From Butyrivibrio sp. (GTDB lineage: Bacteria; Bacillota; Clostridia; Lachnospirales; Lachnospiraceae), in the NCBI GenBank assembly GCA_023664865.1, contig JAMPEU010000013.1, forward strand, positions 23,367 through 87,366: a DNA stretch of 64,000 nucleotides, in the 5' to 3' direction. Every line of letters starts with the position of its first letter. The stretch's first letter is position 1. A program made the translations under genes and the position numbers. The notes under the pieces are model-generated. The model ran no database searches and was not told the origin of the DNA. It was given only the letters and a program-made list of their open reading frames with translations. Shown here piece after piece: positions 18,387-26,460 of the stretch.

Positions 18387-18764
18387 TCAAAACTTCCCAT
18401 AACTTGTTATCATATCATCAGCTTCACAATCATCTGTTTCTATGTAGCTTATGCCCAAATAGTCAAGTATTTTATAAATATCCGGTAATTGTGAGAACGG
18501 ATTTTCTTCTTCATTGACAATGCTATAATCAATTCTATTTGCTTTATAATCAGCATCTATTTCACAACGGCTGTTTTCATGCTCCCCATCAAATACAACA
18601 AGGATATGTGTAGGTTTCACCTTTCGTATTATCTTTATCAATGCCCCTGTAAATCCCAGTGTTCCCTGTATTGCTTTTCCATCATTATTAATAATTCTTG
18701 CCGGCATACCAAAAAACATTTGAAAAAGCAAATTACTGCCGTCAACTATCAATAACTTATCCAT
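18387..18764 (-). pseudogene. Truncated 5'-3' exonuclease (PolA N-domain-like) fragment
   Basis: 125 residues corresponding to the start of a FEN/5'-3' exonuclease domain: LLIVDGSNLLFQMFFGMPAR with the first metal-binding Asp, HILVVFDGEHENSR, YKANR, and ETDDCEADDMITSY with the second acidic cluster. Homologous domains run for about 290 residues, and the frame stops right after the EADDMITSY motif. Later acidic ligands and the helix-hairpin-helix are therefore missing, so activity is unlikely. ATG 18764 has a weak GGCGG upstream, so the N-terminus looks intact and the 3' end is lost. It belongs to the remnant-rich patch 18.3-21.5 kb. Confidence 0.7.
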
Positions 18765-18894
18765 ATATTTTCCGCCTTTCCTTTATACACTTACAAGCCA
18801 AATATATGGGGTAAGTTAATTCTATACACACTTCAAGAATGAAATTGATAAAATATTAAACTAACAAATTCCGGAATAGTTATATTTTTAGCAG

Positions 18895-19428
18895 CTATTC
18901 TACTACAATATCAAACCCTTCATAAATTCCAACCGGCACATTTTCCCCAAAAGAATATTGCTCCACTTTCTCTTTTTCAAACTGATATACCATAATTTGT
19001 CCTTTATCCGAGTCTACTATCCAATATTCTCTAACGCCTGTGGTCTCATATTTAAGCATTTTTTTAATATAGTCCATTGACCTGCTATTTGGTGAAACGA
19101 TTTCAATAATCCAATCCGGCGCCCCATGGCAGCCTTTATCATCTAACTTAGTCAAATCACAAATGACCGATATATCAGGTTCCACATAATTTATATCATC
19201 TTTATTTAAAAATACGGCAAATGGAGCTGGAAATACCTTGCACTGACCATTATTATGTTTAATATAATCGTTAATCTGGTAAGATAATTCCATTACAAGC
19301 GTCTGATGCCTGGTATTTGGTGGCGCCATATTATAAATCTTCCCATCAATTAATTCTGCCCGCTCTCCGTCCGGCAACTCATAAATATCCTCAATCGTAT
19401 ATACTTTTTCTTTTTTTAATGCTTCCAT
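18895..19428 (-). CDS. Uma2-family putative restriction endonuclease-like protein
   Basis: A 177-residue Uma2/DUF820 protein with the PD-(D/E)XK-type fold. It has the N-terminal YTIEDIYELPDGERAELIDG, the conserved APPNTRHQTLVMELSYQI, and catalytic-site candidates in VEPDISVICDLTKL, GAPDWIIEIVSPNSRSMDYIKK and TTGVREYWIVD. The family is expanded in cyanobacteria and some Firmicutes, often near mobile or degenerate DNA; its biological role is unsettled. ATG 19428 follows GAGGTG with six-base spacing, three codons inside the longest frame. Upstream (19440-19690) only decayed coding-like sequence is seen. Confidence 0.8.
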   Translation of the reverse strand: MEALKKEKVYTIEDIYELPDGERAELIDGKIYNMAPPNTRHQTLVMELSYQINDYIKHNNGQCKVFPAPFAVFLNKDDINYVEPDISVICDLTKLDDKGCHGAPDWIIEIVSPNSRSMDYIKKMLKYETTGVREYWIVDSDKGQIMVYQFEKEKVEQYSFGENVPVGIYEGFDIVVE

Positions 19429-19692
19429 TGCTAGCACCTCTTTTATATAATCTGTAATCTTTCCTTCATTCGTTGTGAAATTTCAGGTATCATTTGATAT
19501 TCTTCTTCCAATCATATTCCCTTTACGATAAAAGCATTTTCTCATTCCTTTCTAACCCTATATTCGCTGTTCCACTGTTCCTGATTATACTTATATGATA
19601 TCATTATCCAAAGACATTTTTCCCTACTCCTACGGCAACATGTATTCTTCACACCTTTATTGTCATTATCTAAAATATGTAACTCAGATATA

Positions 19693-20181
19693 TTATTCTC
19701 CAATCCAAATATCTCCTTCTTCTGCATTTATTGGCTCATCAGCAGCAAAAAAGATATTAGGTGGAAGTGTATACAAATCAGTCTCTTTTGCCATTACCCA
19801 ACCACCAGACGGATTGTTTCGAATTTTATTAGCCAATGCACTGATAATTTGTGCCTTCAAACCACTTGGCGTATTCCAAAATTTACAAACCCTGCCAGTA
19901 CATACTCTCTCTAAATTTTTTTAATTTATTTTTATTTCAGGTTTAAATTTCTCATTCAGAAAAGCAAGTACGGGTATATTGTTCTTAATTGCATACTCAA
20001 ATTCTCTCTTTGTATAACTTACCCCTTCCAAATCGATTGAGCCATAGCAATTACCAATGATGAGAATAACATAATCCACATCGTCTAATAACGTCTTTAT
20101 ATAGTCAATCTGTTTTTCATTCGTTGCTGGAAAATATTCCCTTCTAAGTAAAATTCCATATACTACTCTTTTGCATCTCAA
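19693..20181 (-). pseudogene. DUF4062 domain gene, 5'-truncated and frameshifted
   Basis: Two adjacent minus-strand frames together read like one DUF4062 protein. The upstream part (to 19921) has REYFPATNEKQIDYIKTLL, DYVILIIGNCYGSIDLEGV and SYTKREFEYAIKNNIPVLAF. The downstream part is in another frame and continues with LERVCTGRVCKFWNTPSGLK, ALANKIRNNPSGGWV and a stop at 19693. These are the usual FREKV...KFWN...GWV continuation of the family. The N-terminal first strand (VFVSSTYKDL-like) is absent. So a frameshift near 19921 and a lost 5' end make this a pseudogene. DUF4062 often occurs in STAND/NTPase signalling proteins. Confidence 0.7.
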
Positions 20182-20278
20182 ATACCTGATATCTCTTTTG
20201 CTTTATATAATATAACCTATTTTAAAATTTCATACCAGAGTTTATGCAACAAACCCTTTCTCTACCTTAAAAATCTCC

Positions 20279-20635
20279 TTACAAAGCATCGTTACTTTTT
20301 AATATCCGCTCTACTTCTTTCTTCAATTCAGGTAAATCATACTGTATCGTATCCCATGCAGATTCATAATCCAGATTAGAATACTGATGTGCAAATATAT
20401 CTCTAATTCCACACCATTCTTTCCACGGGATTATTTTCTCCTGTAACCTTAATTCATCCGAAATTACCTTGCACAATTCTCCTATTTGCAAAATACACAT
20501 ACAACAGGCATTTTGAAATACTGAATTACCCTTAAATGAATTATAATCATTATGAAACATATCACACGCCTCATTCACTTGTATACAATAAGCCAAAATC
20601 TTTTTAAGAATGATAACATCCCTGCTATTCTTCAT
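20279..20635 (-). CDS. HepT-like toxin (DUF86/HEPN RNase)
   Basis: A 118-residue HEPN-domain protein. The RX4HXY active-site motif is intact in IRDIFAHQYSNLD (R, four residues, H, one residue, Y). The Tyr is the site that MntA-type partners modify by AMP transfer in characterised HepT/MntA systems. The upstream helices contain ILQIGELCKVISDEL. The gene overlaps its antitoxin by 11 bases, as in typical modules. Likely a ribosome-independent RNase toxin kept inactive by the partner. Confidence 0.88.
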   Translation of the reverse strand: MKNSRDVIILKKILAYCIQVNEACDMFHNDYNSFKGNSVFQNACCMCILQIGELCKVISDELRLQEKIIPWKEWCGIRDIFAHQYSNLDYESAWDTIQYDLPELKKEVERILKSNDAL

Positions 20636-20915
20636 ACAATAATATCTCCGTTCCGGCTATCGCTGTTCTAAAATCCTCTTCAACTCCTGTTGTGGTAATC
20701 AGATCAACTGAAAGTTGCAGTGTCTCCTGAATCATCTGGCGCATTCCCGAAAGCTGCAGTAATGACATTGGCTTTCCTTTTTCCACCAGCAAATCTATAT
20801 CACTTTTGTCATTCGCTGTACCTTTTGCATAAGAACCAAATAAATACAATCTCTTTACGCCATAATGATGTGCTATAGGCACAACAGCCTTTTGAATTTC
20901 ACTAATATTAGACAT
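20625..20915 (-). CDS. MntA-like nucleotidyltransferase antitoxin
   Basis: A 96-residue minimal nucleotidyltransferase. The signature GS-X10-DXD is complete in FGSYAKGTANDKSDIDLLV, and a third acidic residue probably lies at VDLITT. Such proteins neutralise HepT toxins by adding AMP groups to the conserved Tyr. It is first in the two-gene unit. ATG 20915 is preceded by AAGGAGATAG. The pair sits in the accessory patch downstream of cotJC. Confidence 0.88.
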   Translation of the reverse strand: MSNISEIQKAVVPIAHHYGVKRLYLFGSYAKGTANDKSDIDLLVEKGKPMSLLQLSGMRQMIQETLQLSVDLITTTGVEEDFRTAIAGTEILLYEE

Positions 20916-21062
20916 ACAGACTATCTCCTTATCTGAGCTATATTATATACTTTTAGCTTTTTCAACCTATTTTCTTTTAGCATACCACATCTTTCAAAAA
21001 AATACAAACCAGCAAAAACCCTGATAAACACTGGTTTTGAAGGCAACTACTTAAATTGATAA

Positions 21063-21165
21063 TTTCGGGGAAAGGCTGTGCATCGTTCAGGATAGGCTGA
21101 ACGAGAAGAACTTTTATGCGTTTAACACGGGATTTGACTGCAATCCTGCGAAGAATACGAACTAA
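21063..21165 (+). pseudogene. Remnant of a second cotJC 3' end
   Basis: This plus-strand stretch encodes FGERLCIVQDRL, NEKNFYAF, TGFDCNPAKNTN and a stop. It corresponds to the last 33 codons of cotJC at 18175-18275, about 86 percent identical at DNA level over 98 aligned bases. Most differences fall at third codon positions. Matching continues a few bases past the stop (AAGTAGTTT). There is no start and no upstream cotJC sequence. The rest of 20916-21289 holds nothing else recognised. Confidence 0.85.
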
Positions 21166-21289
21166 GTAGTTTAATATCATTTAATAATTCACATTTGTCA
21201 ACTGAGTGATGTTCGTGGTTTCATAATTCCGCTGACAATTCTTTGTCAAATACATTCCTAATGGTATTAATTCTTTTCAATAATTTCCT

Positions 21290-21508
21290 TTATTTCTTCG
21301 GATTTTTGCGGGTTACATTCTGCATCATTTCATTTCCATACATATTTACAATCTGTATCGGATTTCCACATTCCGGGCAAAGCGCATACAAAGACAATCT
21401 TTTATCTTTCTGTGTTCTGTAGTAAGGATACTCATGGTATGTTCGCTTTTCAAATTCGTCTGCTGAAAGTTCCAGTGCTTTTCCTTTTTCTATTGCAAAA
21501 ACATCCAT
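21290..21508 (-). CDS. Short zinc-ribbon-like protein or N-terminal fragment, function unknown
   Basis: A 72-residue frame starting MDVFAIEKGKALELSADEFE with a plausible AAGGCGG upstream. It contains CPECGNPIQIVNMYGNEMM. Only one CxxC pair is present, so a full zinc ribbon would need more chain; the Lys-rich end RKNPKK looks abrupt. It may be the N-terminal piece of a longer protein cut short by decay, in line with the remnants next to it. No function is proposed. Confidence 0.45.
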   Translation of the reverse strand: MDVFAIEKGKALELSADEFEKRTYHEYPYYRTQKDKRLSLYALCPECGNPIQIVNMYGNEMMQNVTRKNPKK

Positions 21509-21637
21509 ATCATCATACCGCCTTCATGTTTCTATAGTAGGATTACTATGCCCAATAAAACTAATATCTATTTTTCTTGCATTTCATCTTTCCTCAATTT
21601 AATATTATAATATTTATTTTTCAAAAACTCATTCCCC

Positions 21638-23650
21638 TCAAATCCTCGTCCAGACCTGCATCTCGCCTTCACCCCTATTTGCCCATAGGCAATAAGGAAT
21701 CCATGTCAGGGTTACACGCTCGTACTCGGCTTTTGCATGTGCAAAATACAGTTCTGTCTCCTGCCGCACCTTCTGCCGCCAGCCCTGCGCCGTAATGACA
21801 GTTACCGTCTCTCCTGCGATGTTTCTCTCCTCTGTTTTATACTCGGCGTCCTCGTCCATTTTTATTAAGTGTAAGTCTTTTCCGTTGTCCGCCTCTTCCA
21901 GGCAATATACCACAGGACCGCGCATTATTGCCGCTTTGCCGATATTTTCACGTACTCTTAAATCAGCCTCGACAATCTCTGTCTCCATCGTAAACTCTAC
22001 TTGCAAAGAATCAGACTTCCATTCCTTTGTGAAATATAAATAACCGTCCTTTTCCTTTACCTTTGCATCTTCCACCCCATTTCCGCTTATATGGTACTGT
22101 CTGCACCACTTAGGAATACGAAACGCAAGCGTAAAGGTTTCGGCTTTTTCACATTTTACCTGAATATTTACATCCCCATTCCACGGAAGTCCTGATTGCA
22201 TATCAATTTCCACGGAATTTGAATTAAATTTCTTTTCAAAATGAATACCCATATATAAATGCACGAAAACCGTATCTGCGGTTTCGGTGAATACATATGT
22301 GCCGATAGAGCCAAGCAGCCTTGCCAGATTGGGCGGGCAGCAGGCGCAGCCGAACCATTTCTGTCTAACGGGCTTTATATGTTCTTTCCGCTGGTCCTCA
22401 TGGCATGCCTCCGGCAATACTTCCAACGGATTTGTGTAAAAAAAGCTGGTTCCATCTAAGCCTATACCGCTAAGAATAATATTATAAAGCTCCCGCTCCA
22501 TAATATCCGCATATTTGGAATTGGGATTCATTTTTAACATACGCTGCGCGAAAAAAATCATGCCGATAGACGCGCAGGTTTCGGCATACGCCGTATCGTT
22601 AGGCAGGTCATAGGCAAAAGAAAACGCCTCGCCCATATGTGTCGCCCCGATTCCGCCTGTAATATACATCTTTTTCTCAGTTATATCCTTCCAAAGCCGT
22701 TCACATGCGGCGTTAAGCGCCTCGTCTTCCGTCAGCCTCGCAAAATCCGCCATTCCCGAATAAAGATAAACCGCCCTTACCGCATGTCCAAATGCCTCGG
22801 ACTGCTCACGCACAGGAATATGCGCCTGATAATACTGGTAACGCAATTCTTCATTATCATTCACAGCCGCAGGATTTTCCGCGTCAAAGTAATACGGTTT
22901 CTTACCTCTTTCGTTAATAAAATACATCCCCAGATTGCGGTATTTCTCTTCTCCTGTCACCTCATACAGTTTCGCTAACGCCATCTCTGCAATCTCATGA
23001 CCGGGATATCCGCGCTTTTTTCCGTCTTCTATGCCAATATCAGCGGCAACACAGTCAGCATATTTACAGGCGGCATCTAACAGCCTGCGTTTCCCCGTCG
23101 CCTGATAATAAGCCACAGCGCCCTCAATAAGATGCCCCATGCAATACAATTCATGATGGTCGCGCAGATTGGTAAACCGCTTACTGATATCATTAATGAT
23201 ATAAAACGTATCAAGATAGCCGTCGGGCTGTTGTGCCCTGCACACAATCTCAATCGCTTCGTCAGCGGTCTTTTCCAACCCCTTATCAGGATACTGGCGC
23301 AGGATATAAGCCACGGCCTCTATCCATTTGGCGAAATCGCTGTCCTGAAAAACAAAACCATAAAAATCCTCGCCCGGCTCGTCTGCATTTTCCGGCCAGA
23401 CACAGAAACCGTTAGTCGTATGTACCGGCGGCGTATAATCCTTCTCATCCGCCTGCCTCTGCGTGATTTTGCCCGCCACTTTAAAATTGTGCATGCAATA
23501 GCTGGGCTGCACGCCCGGTATTCTGTCGTTTAAGACTTCCCATTGGTAAGGGATAACCGTATCGCGCACCAGTTCAATCTTCTTTTGCCAAAAAGAATCC
23601 GTAACTTTAAGCCTGTCCATCGAAACTACATCTGATATCTGTCTGTTGCC
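21638..23650 (-). CDS. Glycoside hydrolase family 127 (beta-L-arabinofuranosidase-like)
   Basis: A 670-residue protein matching GH127. It has the N-terminal FWQKKIELVRDTVIPYQW, an all-alpha barrel with DGYLDTFYIIN and HHELYCMGHLIEGAVAYY, the segment TGGIGATHMGEAFSFAYDLPND, and the catalytic metal site WFGCACCPPNLARLL, in which a Cys nucleophile and neighbouring Cys bind zinc in HypBA1. C-terminal beta domains complete the usual length. It lacks a signal peptide, so it would act in the cytoplasm on imported arabino-oligosaccharides. No transporter or regulator adjoins it. Start chosen at 23650 (MGNRQISD); the SD is weak. Confidence 0.88.
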   Translation of the reverse strand, partial: GNRQISDVVSMDRLKVTDSFWQKKIELVRDTVIPYQWEVLNDRIPGVQPSYCMHNFKVAGKITQRQADEKDYTPPVHTTNGFCVWPENADEPGEDFYGFVFQDSDFAKWIEAVAYILRQYPDKGLEKTADEAIEIVCRAQQPDGYLDTFYIINDISKRFTNLRDHHELYCMGHLIEGAVAYYQATGKRRLLDAACKYADCVAADIGIEDGKKRGYPGHEIAEMALAKLYEVTGEEKYRNLGMYFINERGKKPYYFDAENPAAVNDNEELRYQYYQAHIPVREQSEAFGHAVRAVYLYSGMADFARLTEDEALNAACERLWKDITEKKMYITGGIGATHMGEAFSFAYDLPNDTAYAETCASIGMIFFAQRMLKMNPNSKYADIMERELYNIILSGIGLDGTSFFYTNPLEVLPEACHEDQRKEHIKPVRQKWFGCACCPPNLARLLGSIGTYVFTETADTVFVHLYMGIHFEKKFNSNSVEIDMQSGLPWNGDVNIQVKCEKAETFTLAFRIPKWCRQYHISGNGVEDAKVKEKDGYLYFTKEWKSDSLQVEFTMETEIVEADLRVRENIGKAAIMRGPVVYCLEEADNGKDLHLIKMDEDAEYKTEERNIAGETVTVITAQGWRQKVRQETELYFAHAKAEYERVTLTWIPYCLWANRGEGEMQVWTRI

Positions 23651-23705
23651 CATAATATATAGCCTTTCTTTTTCCAAATACAATTAATTCCATATCTCCG
23701 ACTTT

Positions 23706-25388
23706 TTAACTTTTCACAACTTGCGTTTCCACAAGTTCCTTAATCTTATCTATTTCAACCGGTTTAGAGTAATAATACCCCTGAAACATAGTCGCCTTAT
23801 AGCCCCTAAGATAATCCTGGAGTTCTTCCGTCTCTACGCCTTCAAGGCAGGTACTCATGCCGGAGCTGTTGGCAAACTCCACAATCGCCTTAACCATCGC
23901 CTGTTTCTTGGTATCTTCGGTAATTCCGCGGATAAAGCTCATATCCAGTTTAATCTCGTCCATAGGCGCATGCAGCACGATGCCCGAGGAAGCGCTTCCC
24001 GTTCCGTAATCGTCCATTGCCATGCGTATACCGAACTGCTGAAAGAATTCCACTTCCCTTTTTATTACATCTATCGGCATGTCCTTGCAGCGTTCCGTCA
24101 GTTCCAGACACAGATGGTTGGGCGGAAATTTAGTGTCTTCCAAAATCCGCAATACTTCAGCGCGGAACTCTTCTCTTTCCATCTGTCTCGCCGATATATT
24201 GACATTTAGTACAAATTCCGGCAGTATTTCAAGCAGTCCCACAGTCTCTTGCAGCGCCGTGCGCAATACGAAGTTGCCCAGCTCATACATTGCCGGATCT
24301 GACTCCATCCACTCGATAAATATGCCGGGCGGCACTTTTCCGTAAGGCTCCCTGCGCCATCTTACAAGCGCCTCCGCCCCTACGATGCGCCCTGTCCCTG
24401 ATGCCACAATCGGCTGATATTCCACATAAAACCCCTTACAGTCTTCATTAACAGACTGATGGATTAATTTAATCAGGTTCAGATCAATATCTTTGGATAT
24501 ATAAGTTTCGTCATTGAAAATCACTAGTTTCCCCTGATGCTCCGTCTCTGAATGTTCAAGGGCATAGGCGACTTTAGACCTTACAGAATCCGCTTTTCCG
24601 TCATACTGCTCAATCAATATGGCTCCCGCGCTTATCTTTAACGTGACTTGCTTATCGTCTACGTTAATTCCCCTAACCAGCTTATCCCTAAGCCTCATTT
24701 CAAAATTAATCAGCTTATTCCGGTCTCCGCCCCTTAAGATAAAGCCGAACTTAGAACCGTTAAGGCGGTATACCGAGCTGCACTCGTCCATCATATAGAT
24801 GAGCTGCAGCGACATCTCTTTTAAAACCCTGTCTGAGAAGTCATTGCCATAAATAATATTCAGGTTGTTAAACCGCTCCAGCTTAATAACAAGTACGGCA
24901 AACTCTCTTTTATTGCCAATCTCTGCCTCTAAGTCTTGTGTAAACCTTGCATGGGAATATAAATCGGTCAAGGCGTCAATCCGCGCCTGAAGGTTCTCAT
25001 TATGCAAAAGAATAAGCAGATAATCTTCATTATTCTTCTCATCCGTCACAATATTCGTGTGAAAGCTGAACATGCAGTATTTCCCCGAAACCGCCTTCAT
25101 GCGGACGCATAACTCCTCATCCAGTTTCTCGCCCCTTATCTTTTCAGGAATCTTCTCTTCGTACTCCCATAAATCGTCAGGGTGGATAATTTTCCCCATA
25201 ACCTCATAGTGGTCTAACGTATATGTATCCTCAATGCCAAAATAAGCCTTCGCCGCATCGGAAAACCATGCCATGTTCTGTTTCAGGTTTAAAATGTATA
25301 TATATGTGCCTTCCGCCAGCATATTGAATTTGTTCATCATCAAATCAATATAGCCTTCGTTCTCATGCCAAAATTCATGCTCCATCAT
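23706..25388 (-). CDS. PAS-GGDEF(degenerate)-EAL protein, predicted c-di-GMP phosphodiesterase
   Basis: A 560-residue signalling protein: PAS-like domain (about 15-130), GGDEF domain (about 135-295), EAL domain (about 305-555). The GGDEF signature is lost, reading LNGSKFGFILRGGD where GGDEF is expected, so cyclase activity is unlikely. The EAL domain keeps its catalytic residues: GAEALVRW, NVNISARQM, LELTERC, MDDYGTGSAS, IKLDMSFIRG, LEGVETEEL. It probably degrades cyclic di-GMP under PAS control, possibly with GTP sensed by the degenerate GGDEF. No transmembrane segment. ATG 25388 has GGAGG six bases upstream. It is divergent from the pot operon regulator. Confidence 0.88.
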   Translation of the reverse strand: MMEHEFWHENEGYIDLMMNKFNMLAEGTYIYILNLKQNMAWFSDAAKAYFGIEDTYTLDHYEVMGKIIHPDDLWEYEEKIPEKIRGEKLDEELCVRMKAVSGKYCMFSFHTNIVTDEKNNEDYLLILLHNENLQARIDALTDLYSHARFTQDLEAEIGNKREFAVLVIKLERFNNLNIIYGNDFSDRVLKEMSLQLIYMMDECSSVYRLNGSKFGFILRGGDRNKLINFEMRLRDKLVRGINVDDKQVTLKISAGAILIEQYDGKADSVRSKVAYALEHSETEHQGKLVIFNDETYISKDIDLNLIKLIHQSVNEDCKGFYVEYQPIVASGTGRIVGAEALVRWRREPYGKVPPGIFIEWMESDPAMYELGNFVLRTALQETVGLLEILPEFVLNVNISARQMEREEFRAEVLRILEDTKFPPNHLCLELTERCKDMPIDVIKREVEFFQQFGIRMAMDDYGTGSASSGIVLHAPMDEIKLDMSFIRGITEDTKKQAMVKAIVEFANSSGMSTCLEGVETEELQDYLRGYKATMFQGYYYSKPVEIDKIKELVETQVVKS

Positions 25389-25520
25389 ATGTAACCTCCG
25401 CCTGTCCCATATCGCTTGCAGCCAAATTTCCCTAAAAACCCTTTTAACAATTATAATATGCTGTTATATAAAATACAATAAAAATTTACCATTCTCATTC
25501 ACAGCCTATATGCCTATATA

Positions 25521-25665
25521 GCATGAACTCATATGTTTCCCTGAGTGGTCCTTGTAAAACGCCGGTACTTAGTGAAAAAGCTGCTTTTGGGCTTTTGAGC
25601 TTAGTACCGCTGCGATTTTACACGGAGCGAGAGCGTACCACTCATGGAAACATATGCGTTCATGC
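25521..25665. repeat. Family-1 hairpin element, copy F
   Basis: Lies between the divergent EAL-protein and polyamine regulator genes. The arms are GCATGAACTCATATGTTTCC and its complement (right arm GCGTTCATGC has one change). Core in reverse orientation with GGTCCTTGTAAAACGCCGG. It stands about 55 bases before the pot promoter, so here it is not at a 3' gene end. Confidence 0.9.
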
Positions 25666-25717
25666 CCCAGACAACTATGAATAGTAACAAACAAATAAAA
25701 ATTTTCAAATTAACGTA

Positions 25718-25745
25718 TTGACATCTCACCATATATATGTATAAT
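25718..25745 (+). promoter_or_regulatory. Sigma-A-type promoter of the XRE-pot operon
   Basis: TTGACA (25718-25723), a 16-base spacer and TATAAT (25740-25745), both perfect hexamers. The transcript would start near 25752 and lead into the regulator gene at 25847. Confidence 0.8.
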
Positions 25746-25768
25746 GGATATCAACGCTTGTTTAGTGT

Positions 25769-25789
25769 TAGTAAACTTTTAGTTTATTA
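25769..25789. promoter_or_regulatory. Candidate operator for the XRE-cupin regulator
   Basis: TAGTAAACT, three bases, AGTTTATTA: an inverted repeat with one mismatch, lying just downstream of the predicted transcription start. Its position and symmetry suit autorepression by the encoded XRE protein. No binding data. Confidence 0.4.
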
Positions 25790-25846
25790 TGACTGAATAC
25801 GGTGAATTTACGGATAACTTGATATTTTGAAGAGGAGATATCTCAC

Positions 25847-26404
25847 ATGGACCAAACAAACAGAATGGAAATCGGCAACAAAATCAAGGAACTTCGCAAT
25901 AAAAAAGGGCTTACACAGGAAGAACTTGCAGACCGATGTGAGCTTTCCAAAGGGTTTATCAGTCAGTTGGAAAACGACCTGACTTCACCCTCTATCGCTA
26001 CTTTAGTCGATATACTGCAATGTCTCGGCACAAATTTACAGAGTTTTTTTGCCGACATGACGGATGAACAGATTGTATTTGGGAATAACGATTACTTTGA
26101 GAAACGTGACGACGAGCTTCATAACACGGTAGAATGGATTATACCGAATGCACAGAAAAACATGATGGAGCCTATCAGGGTTACACTGGATGCCGGAGGT
26201 TCTACCTATCCCGACCTTCCGCACGAGGGCGAAGAGTTCGGTTATGTCTTATCCGGCACTATATACATAATCCTCGGCAACAGAACGATAAGGGCAAAAA
26301 AGGGCGAATCCTTTTATTTTAAGCCCGATTCGGAGCATTACATAAAAGCAGGCTTAAAATCGGGTGCGGTATTCATCTGGATAAGCACCCCGCCCAATTT
26401 TTAA
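25847..26404 (+). CDS. XRE-family regulator with C-terminal cupin domain (PuuR-like)
   Basis: A 185-residue protein. Residues about 8-65 form an HTH_3 domain (IKELRNKKGLTQEELADRCE, LSKGFISQLENDLTSPSIAT). Residues about 110-180 form a cupin domain (HEGEEFGYVLSGTIYIILGN, KKGESFYFKPDSEHYIKAG). This architecture is typical of PuuR/polyamine-responsive repressors placed in front of potABCD. The SD AAGAGGAGAT precedes the ATG. The gap to potA is 56 bases with its own SD. Probably senses putrescine or spermidine through the cupin and represses the operon. Confidence 0.9.
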   Translation: MDQTNRMEIGNKIKELRNKKGLTQEELADRCELSKGFISQLENDLTSPSIATLVDILQCLGTNLQSFFADMTDEQIVFGNNDYFEKRDDELHNTVEWIIPNAQKNMMEPIRVTLDAGGSTYPDLPHEGEEFGYVLSGTIYIILGNRTIRAKKGESFYFKPDSEHYIKAGLKSGAVFIWISTPPNF

Positions 26405-26460
26405 ATTGTAACGCACAAGCATATTAACAGTTATATTTTTGATAAACGGAGGAATTACCA

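Noticed and set aside
19542-19727. Minus-strand 61-residue frame as a gene
   Set aside because: Its first part overlaps the true DUF4062 continuation in another frame and it resembles no protein; the area is degenerate.
23132-23533. Plus-strand 133-residue frame inside the GH127 gene
   Set aside because: Shadow of a well-supported glycosidase gene.
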